Part shown: one piece after another, positions 46,756 to 55,151 of the stretch
Layout: each line of letters begins with the position of its first letter
Numbering within the stretch: position 1 is the first letter of the stretch
Assembly: GCF_004358025.1 (NCBI RefSeq)
Contig: NZ_SMTL01000002.1
Coordinates: forward strand, 620,001-684,000
Direction of reading: 5' to 3'
Length of the DNA stretch: 64,000 nucleotides
DNA from: Rhizobium deserti
GTDB lineage: Bacteria > Pseudomonadota > Alphaproteobacteria > Rhizobiales > Rhizobiaceae
The notes under the pieces: generated by a model
Seen by the model: the letters and a program-made list of their open reading frames with translations, nothing else
Databases searched by the model: none
What the model was told of the DNA's origin: nothing
Made by a program: the position numbers and the translations under genes

Positions 46756-47778
46756 ATGAAAAAAATCGGCTTCCTGTCCTTCGGGCATTGGAACCCCTCG
46801 CCGCAATCGCAGGCGCGCTCGGCATCTGACGTCCTCCTGCAATCCATCGATCTGGCTGTCGCAGCCGAAGAGCTCGGCCTCGACGGCGCCTATTTCCGGG
46901 TTCATCATTTCGCCCGGCAGCTCGCCTCGCCTTTCCCGCTTTTGGCCGCCGTCGGCGCCAGAACCAAGCGCATCGAGATCGGCACCGGCGTTATCGACAT
47001 GCGCTATGAAAACCCGCTTTACATGGCGGAGGATGCCGGCGCTGCAGACATCATCTCCGGCGGACGCCTGCAGCTCGGCATCAGCCGTGGTTCGCCCGAG
47101 CAGGTGATCGATGGCTTCCGGCATTTCGGCTATGCACCCGCCGAAGGCGAAAGCGATGCGGATATGGGCCGGCGTCATGCGGAACTCTTCTACGACGTGA
47201 TCCGCGGCCAGGGCTTCGCCAAACCAAATCCACGGCCGATGTTCCCGAACCCGCCCGGACTTTTGCGCCTCGAACCGCATTCGGACGGCCTGCGCGAGCG
47301 GATCTGGTGGGGGTCAAGCTCGAATGCGACCGCCGTCTGGGCCGCCAAGCTCGGCATGAACCTGCAAAGTTCGACACTCAAGGAAAACGAGAGCAACGAG
47401 CCTTTCCACGTGCAGCAGGCCGAGCAGATCCGCATTTATCGGGAAGCCTGGAAACAAGCCGGCCATAGCCGGGAACCGCGCGTCTCCGTCAGCCGCAGCA
47501 TTTTTGCGCTGACCAACGACATGGACCGCGCCTATTTCGGACAGAGCGGCGAAGGCTCGGATCAGGTCGGCTATATCGACCCGCAGACGCAGGCGATCTT
47601 TGGCCGCTCCTATGCGGCGGAGCCGGATAAGCTGATCGAACAGTTGAAGGCCGATGAAGCCATTGCCGAAGCTGATACGCTGCTGCTCACCGTGCCGAAC
47701 CAGCTCGGCGTGGATTACAACGTGCATGTGATCGACAGCATCTTGAAGCATGTGGCGCCGGCACTCGGCTGGCGCTAG
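46756..47778 (+). CDS. LLM class flavin-dependent oxidoreductase
   Basis: A 340-residue luciferase-like monooxygenase. It begins 'MKKIGFLSFGHWNP' and has the LLM barrel marks 'AEELGLDGAYFRVHHFARQ', 'FPLLAAVGARTKRIEIGTGV' and 'GGRLQLGISRGSPEQ' (FMN phosphate site). This group is close to the luciferase-like alkanal/sulfonate monooxygenases, but the substrate cannot be read from the sequence. Reduced FMN would come from a separate reductase. The start was chosen at ATG 46756 because the upstream in-frame part lacks family sequence. Confidence 0.87.
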   Translation: MKKIGFLSFGHWNPSPQSQARSASDVLLQSIDLAVAAEELGLDGAYFRVHHFARQLASPFPLLAAVGARTKRIEIGTGVIDMRYENPLYMAEDAGAADIISGGRLQLGISRGSPEQVIDGFRHFGYAPAEGESDADMGRRHAELFYDVIRGQGFAKPNPRPMFPNPPGLLRLEPHSDGLRERIWWGSSSNATAVWAAKLGMNLQSSTLKENESNEPFHVQQAEQIRIYREAWKQAGHSREPRVSVSRSIFALTNDMDRAYFGQSGEGSDQVGYIDPQTQAIFGRSYAAEPDKLIEQLKADEAIAEADTLLLTVPNQLGVDYNVHVIDSILKHVAPALGWR

Positions 47779-47824
47779 GCAGCCTCGTTTGGTGGTCGCA
47801 GCAAGATCTGATCACCAGGAACAG

Positions 47825-47856
47825 ATCGGCCGCGGAAGGAAGCTTCCGCGGCCGAT
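47825..47856. terminator. perfect 14-bp inverted repeat between convergent genes
   Basis: ATCGGCCGCGGAAG pairs perfectly with CTTCCGCGGCCGAT across a 4-base GAAG loop. It lies between the convergent LLM gene (ends 47778) and the GCG_CRPN-like gene (ends 47880), where a bidirectional terminator is expected, but no T-run flanks it on either strand. Confidence 0.55.
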
Positions 47857-47879
47857 GATTCACAAGCGAATCCGTGCCG

Positions 47880-48188
47880 TCAGTAGCGCCAGTAGCCGGG
47901 CGGTGGCGGGCGGTGCGAATGCTGGCGCGGTCCGTCCCAATGGTGCGGGCGGTCCCAGCGCGGCGGAGGACGGTGCCAGCGCGACGGACGATGGTCCCAC
48001 CTGTCGTTGGGAACGCAGCGGCCCCGGCGGTTCAGGTGCAGGCCGCGGCCGCAAGGGTAATCCACGGTGACCACTTGTCCGGCAACCACGCCGTCCGGTG
48101 CGGGCGACGATGCCATCGGCATGGCCTGGGCGCTGCCGGCGATAAATCCGCTGATGGTGATCGCAGCGGCTACAATCAGGTGCTTCAT
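47880..48188 (-). CDS. GCG_CRPN-like secreted protein
   Basis: A 102-residue exported protein. A clean signal peptide ('LIVAAAITISGFIAGSAQA') is followed by the paired-Cys block 'CGRGLHLNRRGRCVPN', the mark of the GCG_CRPN proteins found in rhizobia, and a C-terminal low-complexity tail rich in Pro, His, Arg and Trp. The His/Arg tail could bind metals or polyanions. Function unknown. GGAGGG precedes the ATG. Convergent with the LLM gene. Confidence 0.75.
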   Translation of the reverse strand: MKHLIVAAAITISGFIAGSAQAMPMASSPAPDGVVAGQVVTVDYPCGRGLHLNRRGRCVPNDRWDHRPSRWHRPPPRWDRPHHWDGPRQHSHRPPPPGYWRY

Positions 48189-48335
48189 TTCTTCAACCCT
48201 CCATAAAAGGTAGAAGCACCCTAGGCCGCCGTTGCTGAACGATGTCTGAACTGCCTCGTTGGCCGCTGTTCATCCGTTGAGCCTGTCGGTGGATGATTGG
48301 CGATGCCGTCCCAGTTCATATCGACAAGCGGCCGT

Positions 48336-48503
48336 TCAACCGCCGACAGCGGCCCATAGGACGATGCCGGCATAGAGCAGGAACGCAAGGATCGCGACGC
48401 CGGCGATGATCGAAATGCCGATGCGTCCGCCTTTCAGCTGCTTTTCCCGGTGTTCGGGGGATGTTCCGGGCTTTTGAATCGGATCGCGGTCATTGGTGGC
48501 CAT
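48336..48503 (-). CDS. 55-residue small membrane protein
   Basis: Minus-strand gene from ATG 48503 to TGA at 48336-48338. GGAG lies 8 bases before the ATG. The first 25 residues are polar ('[20 protein letters not shown]'), then one membrane helix ('[23 protein letters not shown]'). No family recognised. Divergent from psd, with about 210 bases between, and upstream of the GCG_CRPN-like gene on the same strand. Confidence 0.62.
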   Translation of the reverse strand: MATNDRDPIQKPGTSPEHREKQLKGGRIGISIIAGVAILAFLLYAGIVLWAAVGG

Positions 48504-48711
48504 GGCTCTCTCCACTCTCTGTTTCCGCCCAACTTTTGGGGACCGCCGCAGTTCCCTTGCGGGGCAGGCTGGCGCTCCAGCACCGAGCCGGAAACTCCGA
48601 TCCGAGCACAGACGAGCATGGCCAGAAGCTTCAACCTGCGCGGACGGAACCGCATTGCCGCAAAAGTGGTTTCCTTGTAGTCAGTCACCACTGACATCCA
48701 GGAGAACACGG

Positions 48712-49413
48712 TTGATCAATCTTTTCGACACCATCCGCAACACGCTCGTGCCGATCCACAAGGAAGGCTATGTCTTTGTTGCGATCTTCTTCATCGTCTC
48801 GCTGATCCTCGGCTATTTTGCCGAACCGCTGTTCTGGATCGGCCTCGTGCTGACGCTCTGGTGTGCCTATTTCTTCCGCGACCCCGAGCGGGTCGTACCG
48901 CAGGACGACGACCTGATCCTCAGCCCGGCCGACGGGCGCATCAGTCATGTCGCCATGGTCGTCCCGCCGCCGGAACTGGAACTTGGGCTTGAGCCGATGC
49001 TGCGCATATCGGTGTTCATGAACGTCTTCGACTGCCACATCAACCGCTCGCCGGTGCGCGGTCAGGTGACCCGGATCGAATATCGGGCTGGCCAGTTCGT
49101 CAATGCTGAACTCGACAAGGCAAGCTCCGACAACGAGCGCAATGGCCTCGTCATCGAAAGCCGCCACGGCAGGGTGGGTGTGGTGCAGATCGCCGGTCTC
49201 GTTGCCCGCCGCATCGTCTGCTGGGTGAAGCCTACCGAGCCCCTGAACGCGGGCGAACGCTTCGGCCTCATCCGCTTCGGCTCGCGTCTCGACGTCTTCG
49301 TGCCGCACGGGGGGGAGCCGCGCGTTTCCGTCGGCCAGCTTGCCATCGGCGGTGAAACCGTGCTTGCAGAATTCGGCGCCGCCAAGGGCCCGACAGTCAG
49401 CCGCCGCAGCTGA
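48712..49413 (+). CDS. psd: phosphatidylserine decarboxylase
   Basis: Converts phosphatidylserine to phosphatidylethanolamine in the inner membrane. Begins with TTG 48712, set by AGGAGA 7 bases upstream and by the conserved '[18 protein letters not shown]' that starts there. A membrane segment follows (about 20-55), then 'PADGRISHV' and '[16 protein letters not shown]'. The pyruvoyl-forming cut site is Gly190-Ser191 in '[12 protein letters not shown]', as in the short (about 230-residue) proteobacterial type. pssA follows 17 bases downstream. Confidence 0.95.
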   Translation: MINLFDTIRNTLVPIHKEGYVFVAIFFIVSLILGYFAEPLFWIGLVLTLWCAYFFRDPERVVPQDDDLILSPADGRISHVAMVVPPPELELGLEPMLRISVFMNVFDCHINRSPVRGQVTRIEYRAGQFVNAELDKASSDNERNGLVIESRHGRVGVVQIAGLVARRIVCWVKPTEPLNAGERFGLIRFGSRLDVFVPHGGEPRVSVGQLAIGGETVLAEFGAAKGPTVSRRS

Positions 49414-49430
49414 GGCAGAAAGAGAGCACC

Positions 49431-50249
49431 ATGGAGACGAGCGACCCCGCCCCCGAACCGATCCGTTCCACGGACGAGGCCCGCGGTCCGCGGCTTCGCG
49501 AAATCCCACTGCGGCTGATGATCCCCAACCTGATCACGGTTCTGGCCATCTGTGCCGGCCTGACGGGCATCCGGCTCGCCTTCGAAGGCAGGTATGAACT
49601 GGCTGTCGCCATGGTGCTGCTCGCTGCCTTCCTGGACGGCATCGACGGCCGCGTCGCGCGTTTGCTGAAGGCAACGTCCAGCTTCGGCGTGCAGATGGAT
49701 TCGCTTGCCGACATCATCAATTTCGGCGTGGCGCCGGCGCTGGTCTCCTATGCCTTCCTGCTGCACGACGCCAAGTCGATCGGTTGGATTGCAGCGCTCC
49801 TCTATGCGATCGCCGCAGGGCTGCGGCTTGCCCGCTTCAACGTCATGGCCGAACGCGACGTCAAAGCACCGTGGCAATCGGAATTCTTCGTCGGCGTGCC
49901 GGCGCCGATGGGGGCCATGCTGATGCTGCTGCCGGTCTATCTCGGGTTTCTCGGCCTGGAGCCGTCGCCGGTTTTCGTTTACCTGAGCGTCGCCTATACC
50001 GTGCTGATCGGCTACCTGCTGGTGTCGCGCCTGCCGGTCTGGTCCGGCAAGTCGAGCCGCATCCGGCGCGACCTGATGCTGCCCATCATCCTCGTCGTCG
50101 TTCTCTACGTGGCGCTGTTGATGAGCTATACCTGGGAAATTCTCTCGGTCACGGTCATTGGCTATCTCGTCGTGCTGCCCTTGAGCGCCCGCGCCTGGCA
50201 TCGGCGCTTCGGCACGATTACAATCGAGGATGACAGTACGCATGTGTAA
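49431..50249 (+). CDS. pssA: CDP-diacylglycerol-serine O-phosphatidyltransferase
   Basis: Makes phosphatidylserine, the precursor for Psd. Type II (membrane) PssA of the CDP-alcohol phosphatidyltransferase superfamily: the signature D-G-x2-A-R-x8-G-x3-D-x3-D runs from Asp72 to Asp94, and about eight membrane helices are predicted. 272 residues, as in other rhizobia. It forms the operon psd-pssA, so the two steps to phosphatidylethanolamine are encoded together, in reverse pathway order. Confidence 0.95.
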   Translation: METSDPAPEPIRSTDEARGPRLREIPLRLMIPNLITVLAICAGLTGIRLAFEGRYELAVAMVLLAAFLDGIDGRVARLLKATSSFGVQMDSLADIINFGVAPALVSYAFLLHDAKSIGWIAALLYAIAAGLRLARFNVMAERDVKAPWQSEFFVGVPAPMGAMLMLLPVYLGFLGLEPSPVFVYLSVAYTVLIGYLLVSRLPVWSGKSSRIRRDLMLPIILVVVLYVALLMSYTWEILSVTVIGYLVVLPLSARAWHRRFGTITIEDDSTHV

Positions 50250-50423
50250 AGCGCTACAAATGAACTGAATTGCAACTTCCGCGCAACAGTTTCCCGCAAG
50301 ATGACGGTTCTATGAAGAGCATGTGACGATGCCGCTGCGACAGTCACGATTCTGCCCGCTTTTCCGGGGAGAGCCTGGATGGCAGACGGCACATCATACG
50401 AATCGCATCTGAGAGGAGACATC

Positions 50424-50558
50424 ATGAGCAACGACAAAACAGCCAGACTGACCCCGGCAACGCCTGAATTGAACACGCCTTACCGGCCGCTCGGCCTCAA
50501 GGCCGTCGCTGCAGCAGCCTTGATGCTGCGCAAGCCGAAGCTTACCCCGGCGCGCTGA
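50424..50558 (+). CDS. 44-residue basic peptide
   Basis: ATG 50424 follows an excellent site (GAGAGGAGA, 5 bases upstream), and the frame ends in TGA at 50556-50558. The peptide is Pro/Ala/Leu-rich and basic: 'RLTPATPELNTPYRPLG', then an alanine stretch and 'MLRKPKLTPAR'. No signal or membrane segment is strong. No family known to me. Convergent with lysE, 18 bases away. Confidence 0.55.
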   Translation: MSNDKTARLTPATPELNTPYRPLGLKAVAAAALMLRKPKLTPAR

Positions 50559-50576
50559 ACATCTGGCTCCCGTCTG

Positions 50577-51200
50577 TCACTGGCCGCGCAGGAAGCTGAC
50601 CACCAGCCCTAGTGCGAGCAGGCTCATGACCACGCCGATCAGGACATCCAGCACCCGCCAGGCGGCGGGTCTGCCGAACAAGGGCGCCAGGAAGCGGGCG
50701 CCATATCCCAGCCCGAAGAACCAGACGAAGGACGCAGTCGCGGCGCCTGCCCCGTAAGCCGTCCGTTCCGCCCCTTCGAAGGCGGCCGACAGGCTGCCGA
50801 GCAGCACGACCGTGTCCAGATAGACATGCGGGTTGAGGAAGGTAAAGGCGAGACAGGTCAACACGGCCGGCTTCAGCGCCATTCCTTCGGGCGCGCCGGC
50901 GACCATTGCAGCCGGGTTCAAGGCACGGCGAAAAGCCATCACCGCATAGGTGCCGAGGAAGATCGCACCGCCGATCGTCACCACCGAAATCAGCACAGGC
51001 GATTGCGAGACGATCGTGCCGAGCCCCCCGACGCCGGCTGCAATGAGAACCGCATCCGCCAGGGCGCAGATCAGGCACAAAATGAAGACATGACTGCGAA
51101 TCAGGCCCTGGCGCAGGATGAAGGCATTCTGGGCGCCGATCGCGATGATCAGCGAGCCACCCAATGCGAAGCCGGAAATACCGGCGGAGACGAGGTTCAT
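50577..51200 (-). CDS. LysE/ArgO family amino-acid exporter
   Basis: A 207-residue inner-membrane exporter with six helices. 'FALGGSLIIAIGAQNAFILRQGL' in the first segment and 'FLNPHVYLDTVVLLGS' in the middle are the LysE/ArgO signature. It probably exports basic amino acids such as lysine or arginine; substrate not resolved. ATG 51200 is used because the upstream in-frame part is antisense-like and has no membrane segment. About 28 bases downstream of the SRAP gene on the same strand. Confidence 0.9.
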   Translation of the reverse strand: MNLVSAGISGFALGGSLIIAIGAQNAFILRQGLIRSHVFILCLICALADAVLIAAGVGGLGTIVSQSPVLISVVTIGGAIFLGTYAVMAFRRALNPAAMVAGAPEGMALKPAVLTCLAFTFLNPHVYLDTVVLLGSLSAAFEGAERTAYGAGAATASFVWFFGLGYGARFLAPLFGRPAAWRVLDVLIGVVMSLLALGLVVSFLRGQ

Positions 51201-51228
51201 GAGACGGGTCCGGTGAAGACGATGAGGA

Positions 51229-51993
51229 TCAGAACAGCGACATCTGGGAATCCGTGTCGCGCTTCGGCGGCTTTTCCTCCGGCACCGCCACAGCGACCGG
51301 CTTTTGCAGATCCGGCCCCATATTGGAAACCTTGTTGACGAGATCGGACACCGGCACCGCCTCAAAAAAATCCTCGTCCGCCGCCCGCATCAGATCCGCG
51401 ACGTCGCGCGGCTCCTGCGTCTTGCATTCCAGCCAACGCTCGAAATCCTCCGGAGCGATGACCACGGGCATGCGGTCATGCACCTGCCGGAGGGCGGCAT
51501 TTGCCGGCGTGGTCATGATCGCGGCCGTATCGACATCCGAACCGTCGGCGGAAGACCAGGTTTCCATCAGGCCCGCAAAGGCGATGACGCCGCCTTGCTT
51601 CGGCCGGATCCAATAGGCCTGCGGCTGGACGCCGCTTTCCCTGGGCGGCCGGCGCCATTCATAAAAACCCGTTGCCGGAACTAGAATGCGACGATGGCGC
51701 ATGGCCGCCTTGAACGATGCCTTGCCGACGGCCGTTTCGGCTCTCGCATTGATCAGCAGCGGAAAATCCTTGGGATCCTTGACCCAGCCCGGGATCAGCC
51801 CCCAACGGGCCAGGAAGGCCCGCCTCTGCGGCAGATTGCTTCCCGGCTGACGCCGTTCCGACGCCATGACCACGAGAATCGGCTGGGTCGGCGCGATGTT
51901 GAACCGGGCCGGAAAGTCCTCTTCGAAATCCGCGACGCTGACGAAGTTGAGGATTTCGTCCGGCATCGCCGTCAGGGCATAGCGTCCACACAT
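51229..51993 (-). CDS. SRAP/HMCES family abasic-site protein (YedK-like)
   Basis: Forms a thiazolidine crosslink with abasic sites in single-stranded DNA, shielding them from cleavage. The catalytic Cys2 ('MCGRYALT') fixes the start, since it must follow the initiator Met. 'RFNIAPTQP', 'ARWGLIPGWV', 'INARAETA', 'RRILVPATGFYEW' and 'HDRMPVVI' supply the conserved Asn, Glu and His. The 254-residue length is normal. No SOS box is seen upstream despite the family name SOS-response-associated. Confidence 0.92.
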   Translation of the reverse strand: MCGRYALTAMPDEILNFVSVADFEEDFPARFNIAPTQPILVVMASERRQPGSNLPQRRAFLARWGLIPGWVKDPKDFPLLINARAETAVGKASFKAAMRHRRILVPATGFYEWRRPPRESGVQPQAYWIRPKQGGVIAFAGLMETWSSADGSDVDTAAIMTTPANAALRQVHDRMPVVIAPEDFERWLECKTQEPRDVADLMRAADEDFFEAVPVSDLVNKVSNMGPDLQKPVAVAVPEEKPPKRDTDSQMSLF

Positions 51994-52047
51994 GCGGCTG
52001 TCATTGCATCAGGCCGCAAATGGGTCAAGCGGATGGGCAGGTGGAGG

Positions 52048-52374
52048 TCAGGCACTTCTCGGTCCGAAAAGGATAACGGCCCCGCCGGCAAGGCAAAGGG
52101 CAAGCCCGATCATGTCCCAGCGGTCGGGCACCCGCGCCTCGACGCTCCAGAGCCATAGGATCGAGGCAAGGATATAGATGCTTCCATAGGCGGCATAGGT
52201 CCGGCCGGCAGCCTCGCCCGGCACCAGCGCAAGCGCCCAGGCGAAGAGCACGAGCGACAGCAGCCCCGGTGCCAGCCACCAGAGCGGCTTGTCCAGCCGC
52301 CACCAGGACCAGAAGGCGAAGCAGCCGGCAATCTCGGCAAGTGCAGCAAGGGCGTAGAGGGCATAGGTTTTCAT
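52048..52374 (-). CDS. YnfA family small membrane protein
   Basis: A 108-residue membrane protein with four helices, of the UPF0060/YnfA family. '[27 protein letters not shown]' and '[18 protein letters not shown]' are typical. E. coli YnfA has been reported as an SMR-like transporter; that is not shown here. The frame opens at 52395, but ATG 52374 starts the conserved N-terminus '[18 protein letters not shown]'. Divergent from higB, about 85 bases away. Confidence 0.88.
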   Translation of the reverse strand: MKTYALYALAALAEIAGCFAFWSWWRLDKPLWWLAPGLLSLVLFAWALALVPGEAAGRTYAAYGSIYILASILWLWSVEARVPDRWDMIGLALCLAGGAVILFGPRSA

Positions 52375-52426
52375 GGCACACGCATTTCGGGACACACTTT
52401 TCGGAGCGGCCAGTAAGTGTAAAGCC

Positions 52427-52456
52427 TTGACGAGATGTAAGCAAAATGCTTACATT
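52427..52456 (+). promoter_or_regulatory. higBA promoter and palindromic operator
   Basis: TGTAAGCAAAATGCTTACA (52436-52454) is a perfect inverted repeat with 7-bp arms. It fills the spacer between TTGACG (52427-52432) and TTACAT (52450-52455), 17 bases apart. A dimeric HigA-type repressor bound here would block transcription of higB and higA, the expected autoregulation of this module. Confidence 0.72.
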
Positions 52457-52460
52457 TCTG

Positions 52461-52739
52461 ATGATCAAATCGTTCCGGAACAAGGCGCTTGCCGATCTGT
52501 TTGAGAGCGGCCGGACGTCACGGATTGATTCGAAGATGCACAAGCGTATCCTCATTCGTCTCGATCGTCTCGATGCCGCCGAAAGGCCGGAAGATATGCG
52601 ACTGCCAGGTTTCGATTTTCATGCGCTGCACGGGTTCGATCCCACCCGATATACCGTCCATGTCAATGGCCCCTGGTGCATCACTTTCGAATTTGATGGC
52701 AAGGATGCCGTCCGAGTTGATTTCGAGCAGTACCATTGA
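52461..52739 (+). CDS. higB: HigB-type toxin
   Basis: RelE-superfamily mRNA interferase of 92 residues, ribosome-dependent in known relatives. It has the HigB pattern 'IKSFRNKALADLFESG', then 'RILIRLDRLDAAERPEDM', 'LPGFDFHALHG' and the C-terminal 'WCITFEF...AVRVDFEQYH'. ATG 52446 is in frame but lies inside the operator palindrome; ATG 52461 is the realistic start. Transcription from the promoter above would begin almost at this ATG, so the message may be leaderless. higA follows 23 bases downstream, toxin first, as usual for higBA. Confidence 0.88.
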   Translation: MIKSFRNKALADLFESGRTSRIDSKMHKRILIRLDRLDAAERPEDMRLPGFDFHALHGFDPTRYTVHVNGPWCITFEFDGKDAVRVDFEQYH

Positions 52740-52762
52740 ACGGAAAGATACAGGAGAACGAC

Positions 52763-53071
52763 ATGTCGGAATACCAAGTGAAGAGGCCGATCGAGCGTTG
52801 TCCAACTCATCCTGGCGGGCTGCTTGAGGACATTATTCCGGCGACGGGCAAGTCGAAGGTGGAGATTGCCGCCCTGCTGGGAATTTCGCGCCAGCAACTC
52901 TATGACATCCTGCGTGAACGCAAGCCGGTTTCGCCAAATGTTGCAGCCCGGCTTGGCAAGATGTTTGGAGACGGAGCAGCGATCTGGTTGCGCATGCAGG
53001 CCGCTTACGATGCCTGGCATGCGGAACGCGAGGTGGACGTCAGCAACATTCCGACACTAGGTGCCGCCTGA
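52763..53071 (+). CDS. higA: HigA-type antitoxin
   Basis: A 102-residue antitoxin with an XRE-type helix-turn-helix at about 31-50 ('KVEIAALLGISRQQLYDIL'). 'HPGGLLEDIIPATG' and 'FGDGAAIWLRMQAAYDAW' are the standard HigA blocks. It binds the toxin and, with it, the palindrome in the promoter. AGGAGA is 6 bases before ATG 52763. No further partner gene. Confidence 0.9.
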   Translation: MSEYQVKRPIERCPTHPGGLLEDIIPATGKSKVEIAALLGISRQQLYDILRERKPVSPNVAARLGKMFGDGAAIWLRMQAAYDAWHAEREVDVSNIPTLGAA

Positions 53072-53104
53072 GGCTCCCGCTGCAGCCAAGGGAAAGACAC
53101 GCCC

Positions 53105-53521
53105 ATGCCCCCTGCCCCGCAAGCTGCGTCCTCGGCCATTCTCGAGCGCAATGGTCGGTTCCTGCTGATTCGCCGGATCAACCCTCCGTCTGCGGATCTC
53201 TTTGCCTTTCCGGGCGGGCGGGCCGAACCGGGAGAAACGCCGGACCAGACTGCTGTCCGGGAGTTTTTCGAGGAAACCGGCATACCGGTGCGCAACCCTG
53301 TTCTCTTCGCCACCTATGACCTCAACGGCGACACGGACGACAGCCGGCATTTCTTTCTGTCCGTCTTCCGGGTGGAAGCGGATGTCGTCACGCAAGCGAT
53401 CGCGGCCGACGATGCGGCCGATGCAGGCTGGTATACGGTCGACGAGATCCGTAAGTTGCCCACACCGCCAAGCGTGCTCGAATGCGCCGAAAGGCTGGCG
53501 GCGGAACGCGATGGCCGCTAA
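53105..53521 (+). CDS. Nudix hydrolase
   Basis: A 138-residue Nudix pyrophosphatase. The box G-x5-E-x7-R-E-U-x-E-E-x-G-U is complete at residues 38-60 (Gly38, Glu44, Arg52, Glu53, Glu56, Glu57, Gly59, Ile60). Substrate unknown: the family includes ADP-ribose, NADH and oxidised nucleotide hydrolases, and nothing beyond the box settles it. It sits 33 bases after higA and is followed by the TIGR02301 gene, a pairing common in Rhizobiales. Confidence 0.88.
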   Translation: MPPAPQAASSAILERNGRFLLIRRINPPSADLFAFPGGRAEPGETPDQTAVREFFEETGIPVRNPVLFATYDLNGDTDDSRHFFLSVFRVEADVVTQAIAADDAADAGWYTVDEIRKLPTPPSVLECAERLAAERDGR

Positions 53522-53554
53522 GAGAGGCCGGTGGCCCGCATCGAGACCCTGCAC

Positions 53555-54004
53555 ATGAGATTTTCGTTTTATCCTGCATTTCTGTGTCTTCTTGTGCTGC
53601 TGGCCGCATCACCGGGCGCCGCGCAGTCGTCTAAGCAGACGGCACCGAAACAGCCGGCACCCGCAGCGCAACCCGCCCCGCCGCCGCCCGCTGAAGAAAA
53701 GCCGGCTCCCTATGACGGTCAGTTGATCCGGCTCGCCGAAGTGCTGGGGTCGATTAGCTACCTGCGTGCCCTATGCGGGGCGCCGCAGGAAGATTGGCGC
53801 GCCGGCATGGGTAAACTGCTTGATTCGGACACGGCCAACGAGCCGAAGCGTCGCGAAAGGTTGACCGCGGCCTTCAACCGCGGTTATCGCTCCTTTGCAG
53901 CAGTTCACACCGCTTGCACCAATGCGGCGCTGACCGCAGCCGAGCGTTACCGTAACGAAGGGGCAACACTCGCAGCGGAAATTACCAGCCGGTTCGGAAA
54001 TTAG
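53555..54004 (+). CDS. TIGR02301 family exported protein
   Basis: A 149-residue protein with a signal peptide ('LCLLVLLAASPGAAQS'), a Pro/Ala/Gln-rich spacer, and the TIGR02301 domain ('RLAEVLGSISYLRALCGAPQ...WRAGMGKLLD' and 'AFNRGYRSFAAVHTACTNAALTA'). The two conserved Cys are likely to form a disulfide in the periplasm. Function unknown; nearly confined to Rhizobiales. GTG 53531 is an alternative start with AGAGG close by; ATG 53555 gives the cleaner signal peptide. Confidence 0.82.
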   Translation: MRFSFYPAFLCLLVLLAASPGAAQSSKQTAPKQPAPAAQPAPPPPAEEKPAPYDGQLIRLAEVLGSISYLRALCGAPQEDWRAGMGKLLDSDTANEPKRRERLTAAFNRGYRSFAAVHTACTNAALTAAERYRNEGATLAAEITSRFGN

Positions 54005-54105
54005 AGGATTATTTACCTCTTTTCCCATGAGGCCGTGTCGTTTTGATAAAAGGCTGATAAAGTTCTTAATGGGCTAGTAATCAAACGAGCACCGAGGAAG
54101 ATAGT

Positions 54106-54363
54106 ATGCAGTCAGGCCGCAACGACATCGATGACATGATTGTGCATGAAAAGATGCAGGCTGCCTTAGAGTACCAGAACGACGCCTGGGCCGACGGCCG
54201 GGCCGATGGAATCGAGCCCGAAATCATCGCCGACGCCGCCATTGCCTTTGCCATGCGCGAAACCATACGTGTTCATGGCGAACTCGGCGCGGAAGCCATG
54301 CTCGAATCGCTCAAGGAGCGTATGCTGGCCGGCGAGTTCTCTCCAGAGCGTACAGTTCAATAA
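54106..54363 (+). CDS. hypothetical protein, 85 residues
   Basis: Not recognised. A soluble, acidic, helical protein: 'HEKMQAALEYQNDAWADGRADGIE' then 'AIAFAMRETIRVHGELGAEAMLESLKERM'. GAGGAAG precedes the ATG by 6 bases. The next gene starts 18 bases downstream on the same strand. Its size and composition suggest a small rhizobial regulator or structural protein, but nothing identifies it. Confidence 0.62.
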   Translation: MQSGRNDIDDMIVHEKMQAALEYQNDAWADGRADGIEPEIIADAAIAFAMRETIRVHGELGAEAMLESLKERMLAGEFSPERTVQ

Positions 54364-54380
54364 GCAATCGAGGCCTTTCC

Positions 54381-55151
54381 ATGCGGCAAACAGCGGAACA
54401 GAGTTCATCGAAGCCGCTTGCGGGATTGCGCCTGGCGGCTGCGGCCCTGCTGTGGCTGCCCGCTGGGTATGTCGGATCGGCCTCCGCTTCACCAGCGACC
54501 GCCATCCAGCAGAACGAATCAGCTCCTTCCCAAAAGCGCGATACCGGCGTCCTGCAGGCATTCGAAGGAACGCTGCCGCCGCCCAGCCCGATGATCGACA
54601 GGTCGGGCACTCCAGGTGTCCAGGCTGCTCCCGCAAAGCCGGTGGATCCCAGCGCCGCCACGGCGCTGCCGGATGGATCTGACGCTCCGGCCGAGATCAT
54701 TCGCGACATGTCGACGCTGCCCGCACCGATCAAGCGGATGCGCGAGCAATTGGTGGAGGCTGCGGCCTCCGGCGATGTGGAGCGGCTGCGAGCCTTGGTC
54801 GGCACCGGTGCCAACCGCACCCAGATCATGGGCACCGACAGCGACGATCCGATTGACACAGTAAAAGGCTTTTCGGGTGACCCAGACGGCCAGGAAATCC
54901 TCGCCATCCTGATCGACATCCTGTCTACCGGAGCGGCCCGTTTCGATGCAGGCAAGCCCGACGAGGTCTATGTCTGGCCCTATTTCACCGGCAAAACGCT
55001 CGCCTCGCTGACACCGCCGGAGCGGGTTGACCTCCTGCGCATCGTCACCGCCGGCGACCTGATCGGCATGGAAGAGAGCGGCAATTACAATTTCTACCGG
55101 GTTGGCATCACGCCGGACGGCCAGTGGAAATTCCTGGCCGGCGGCGATTGA
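54381..55151 (+). CDS. hypothetical exported protein, 256 residues
   Basis: A signal peptide-like segment ('LAGLRLAAAALLWLPAGYVGSASA') starts it; a Pro/Ala/Ser-rich linker runs to about residue 110; the rest is a globular domain: 'LPAPIKRMREQLVEAAASGDVERLRALVGTG' then 'DPDGQEILAILIDILSTGAARFD' and a Gly/Trp-rich end. The 'AAASGDVERLRALVGTGAN' piece resembles one ankyrin repeat, but only one is seen. Conserved in Rhizobiales in my reading of its style, with no assigned role. Confidence 0.65.
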   Translation: MRQTAEQSSSKPLAGLRLAAAALLWLPAGYVGSASASPATAIQQNESAPSQKRDTGVLQAFEGTLPPPSPMIDRSGTPGVQAAPAKPVDPSAATALPDGSDAPAEIIRDMSTLPAPIKRMREQLVEAAASGDVERLRALVGTGANRTQIMGTDSDDPIDTVKGFSGDPDGQEILAILIDILSTGAARFDAGKPDEVYVWPYFTGKTLASLTPPERVDLLRIVTAGDLIGMEESGNYNFYRVGITPDGQWKFLAGGD

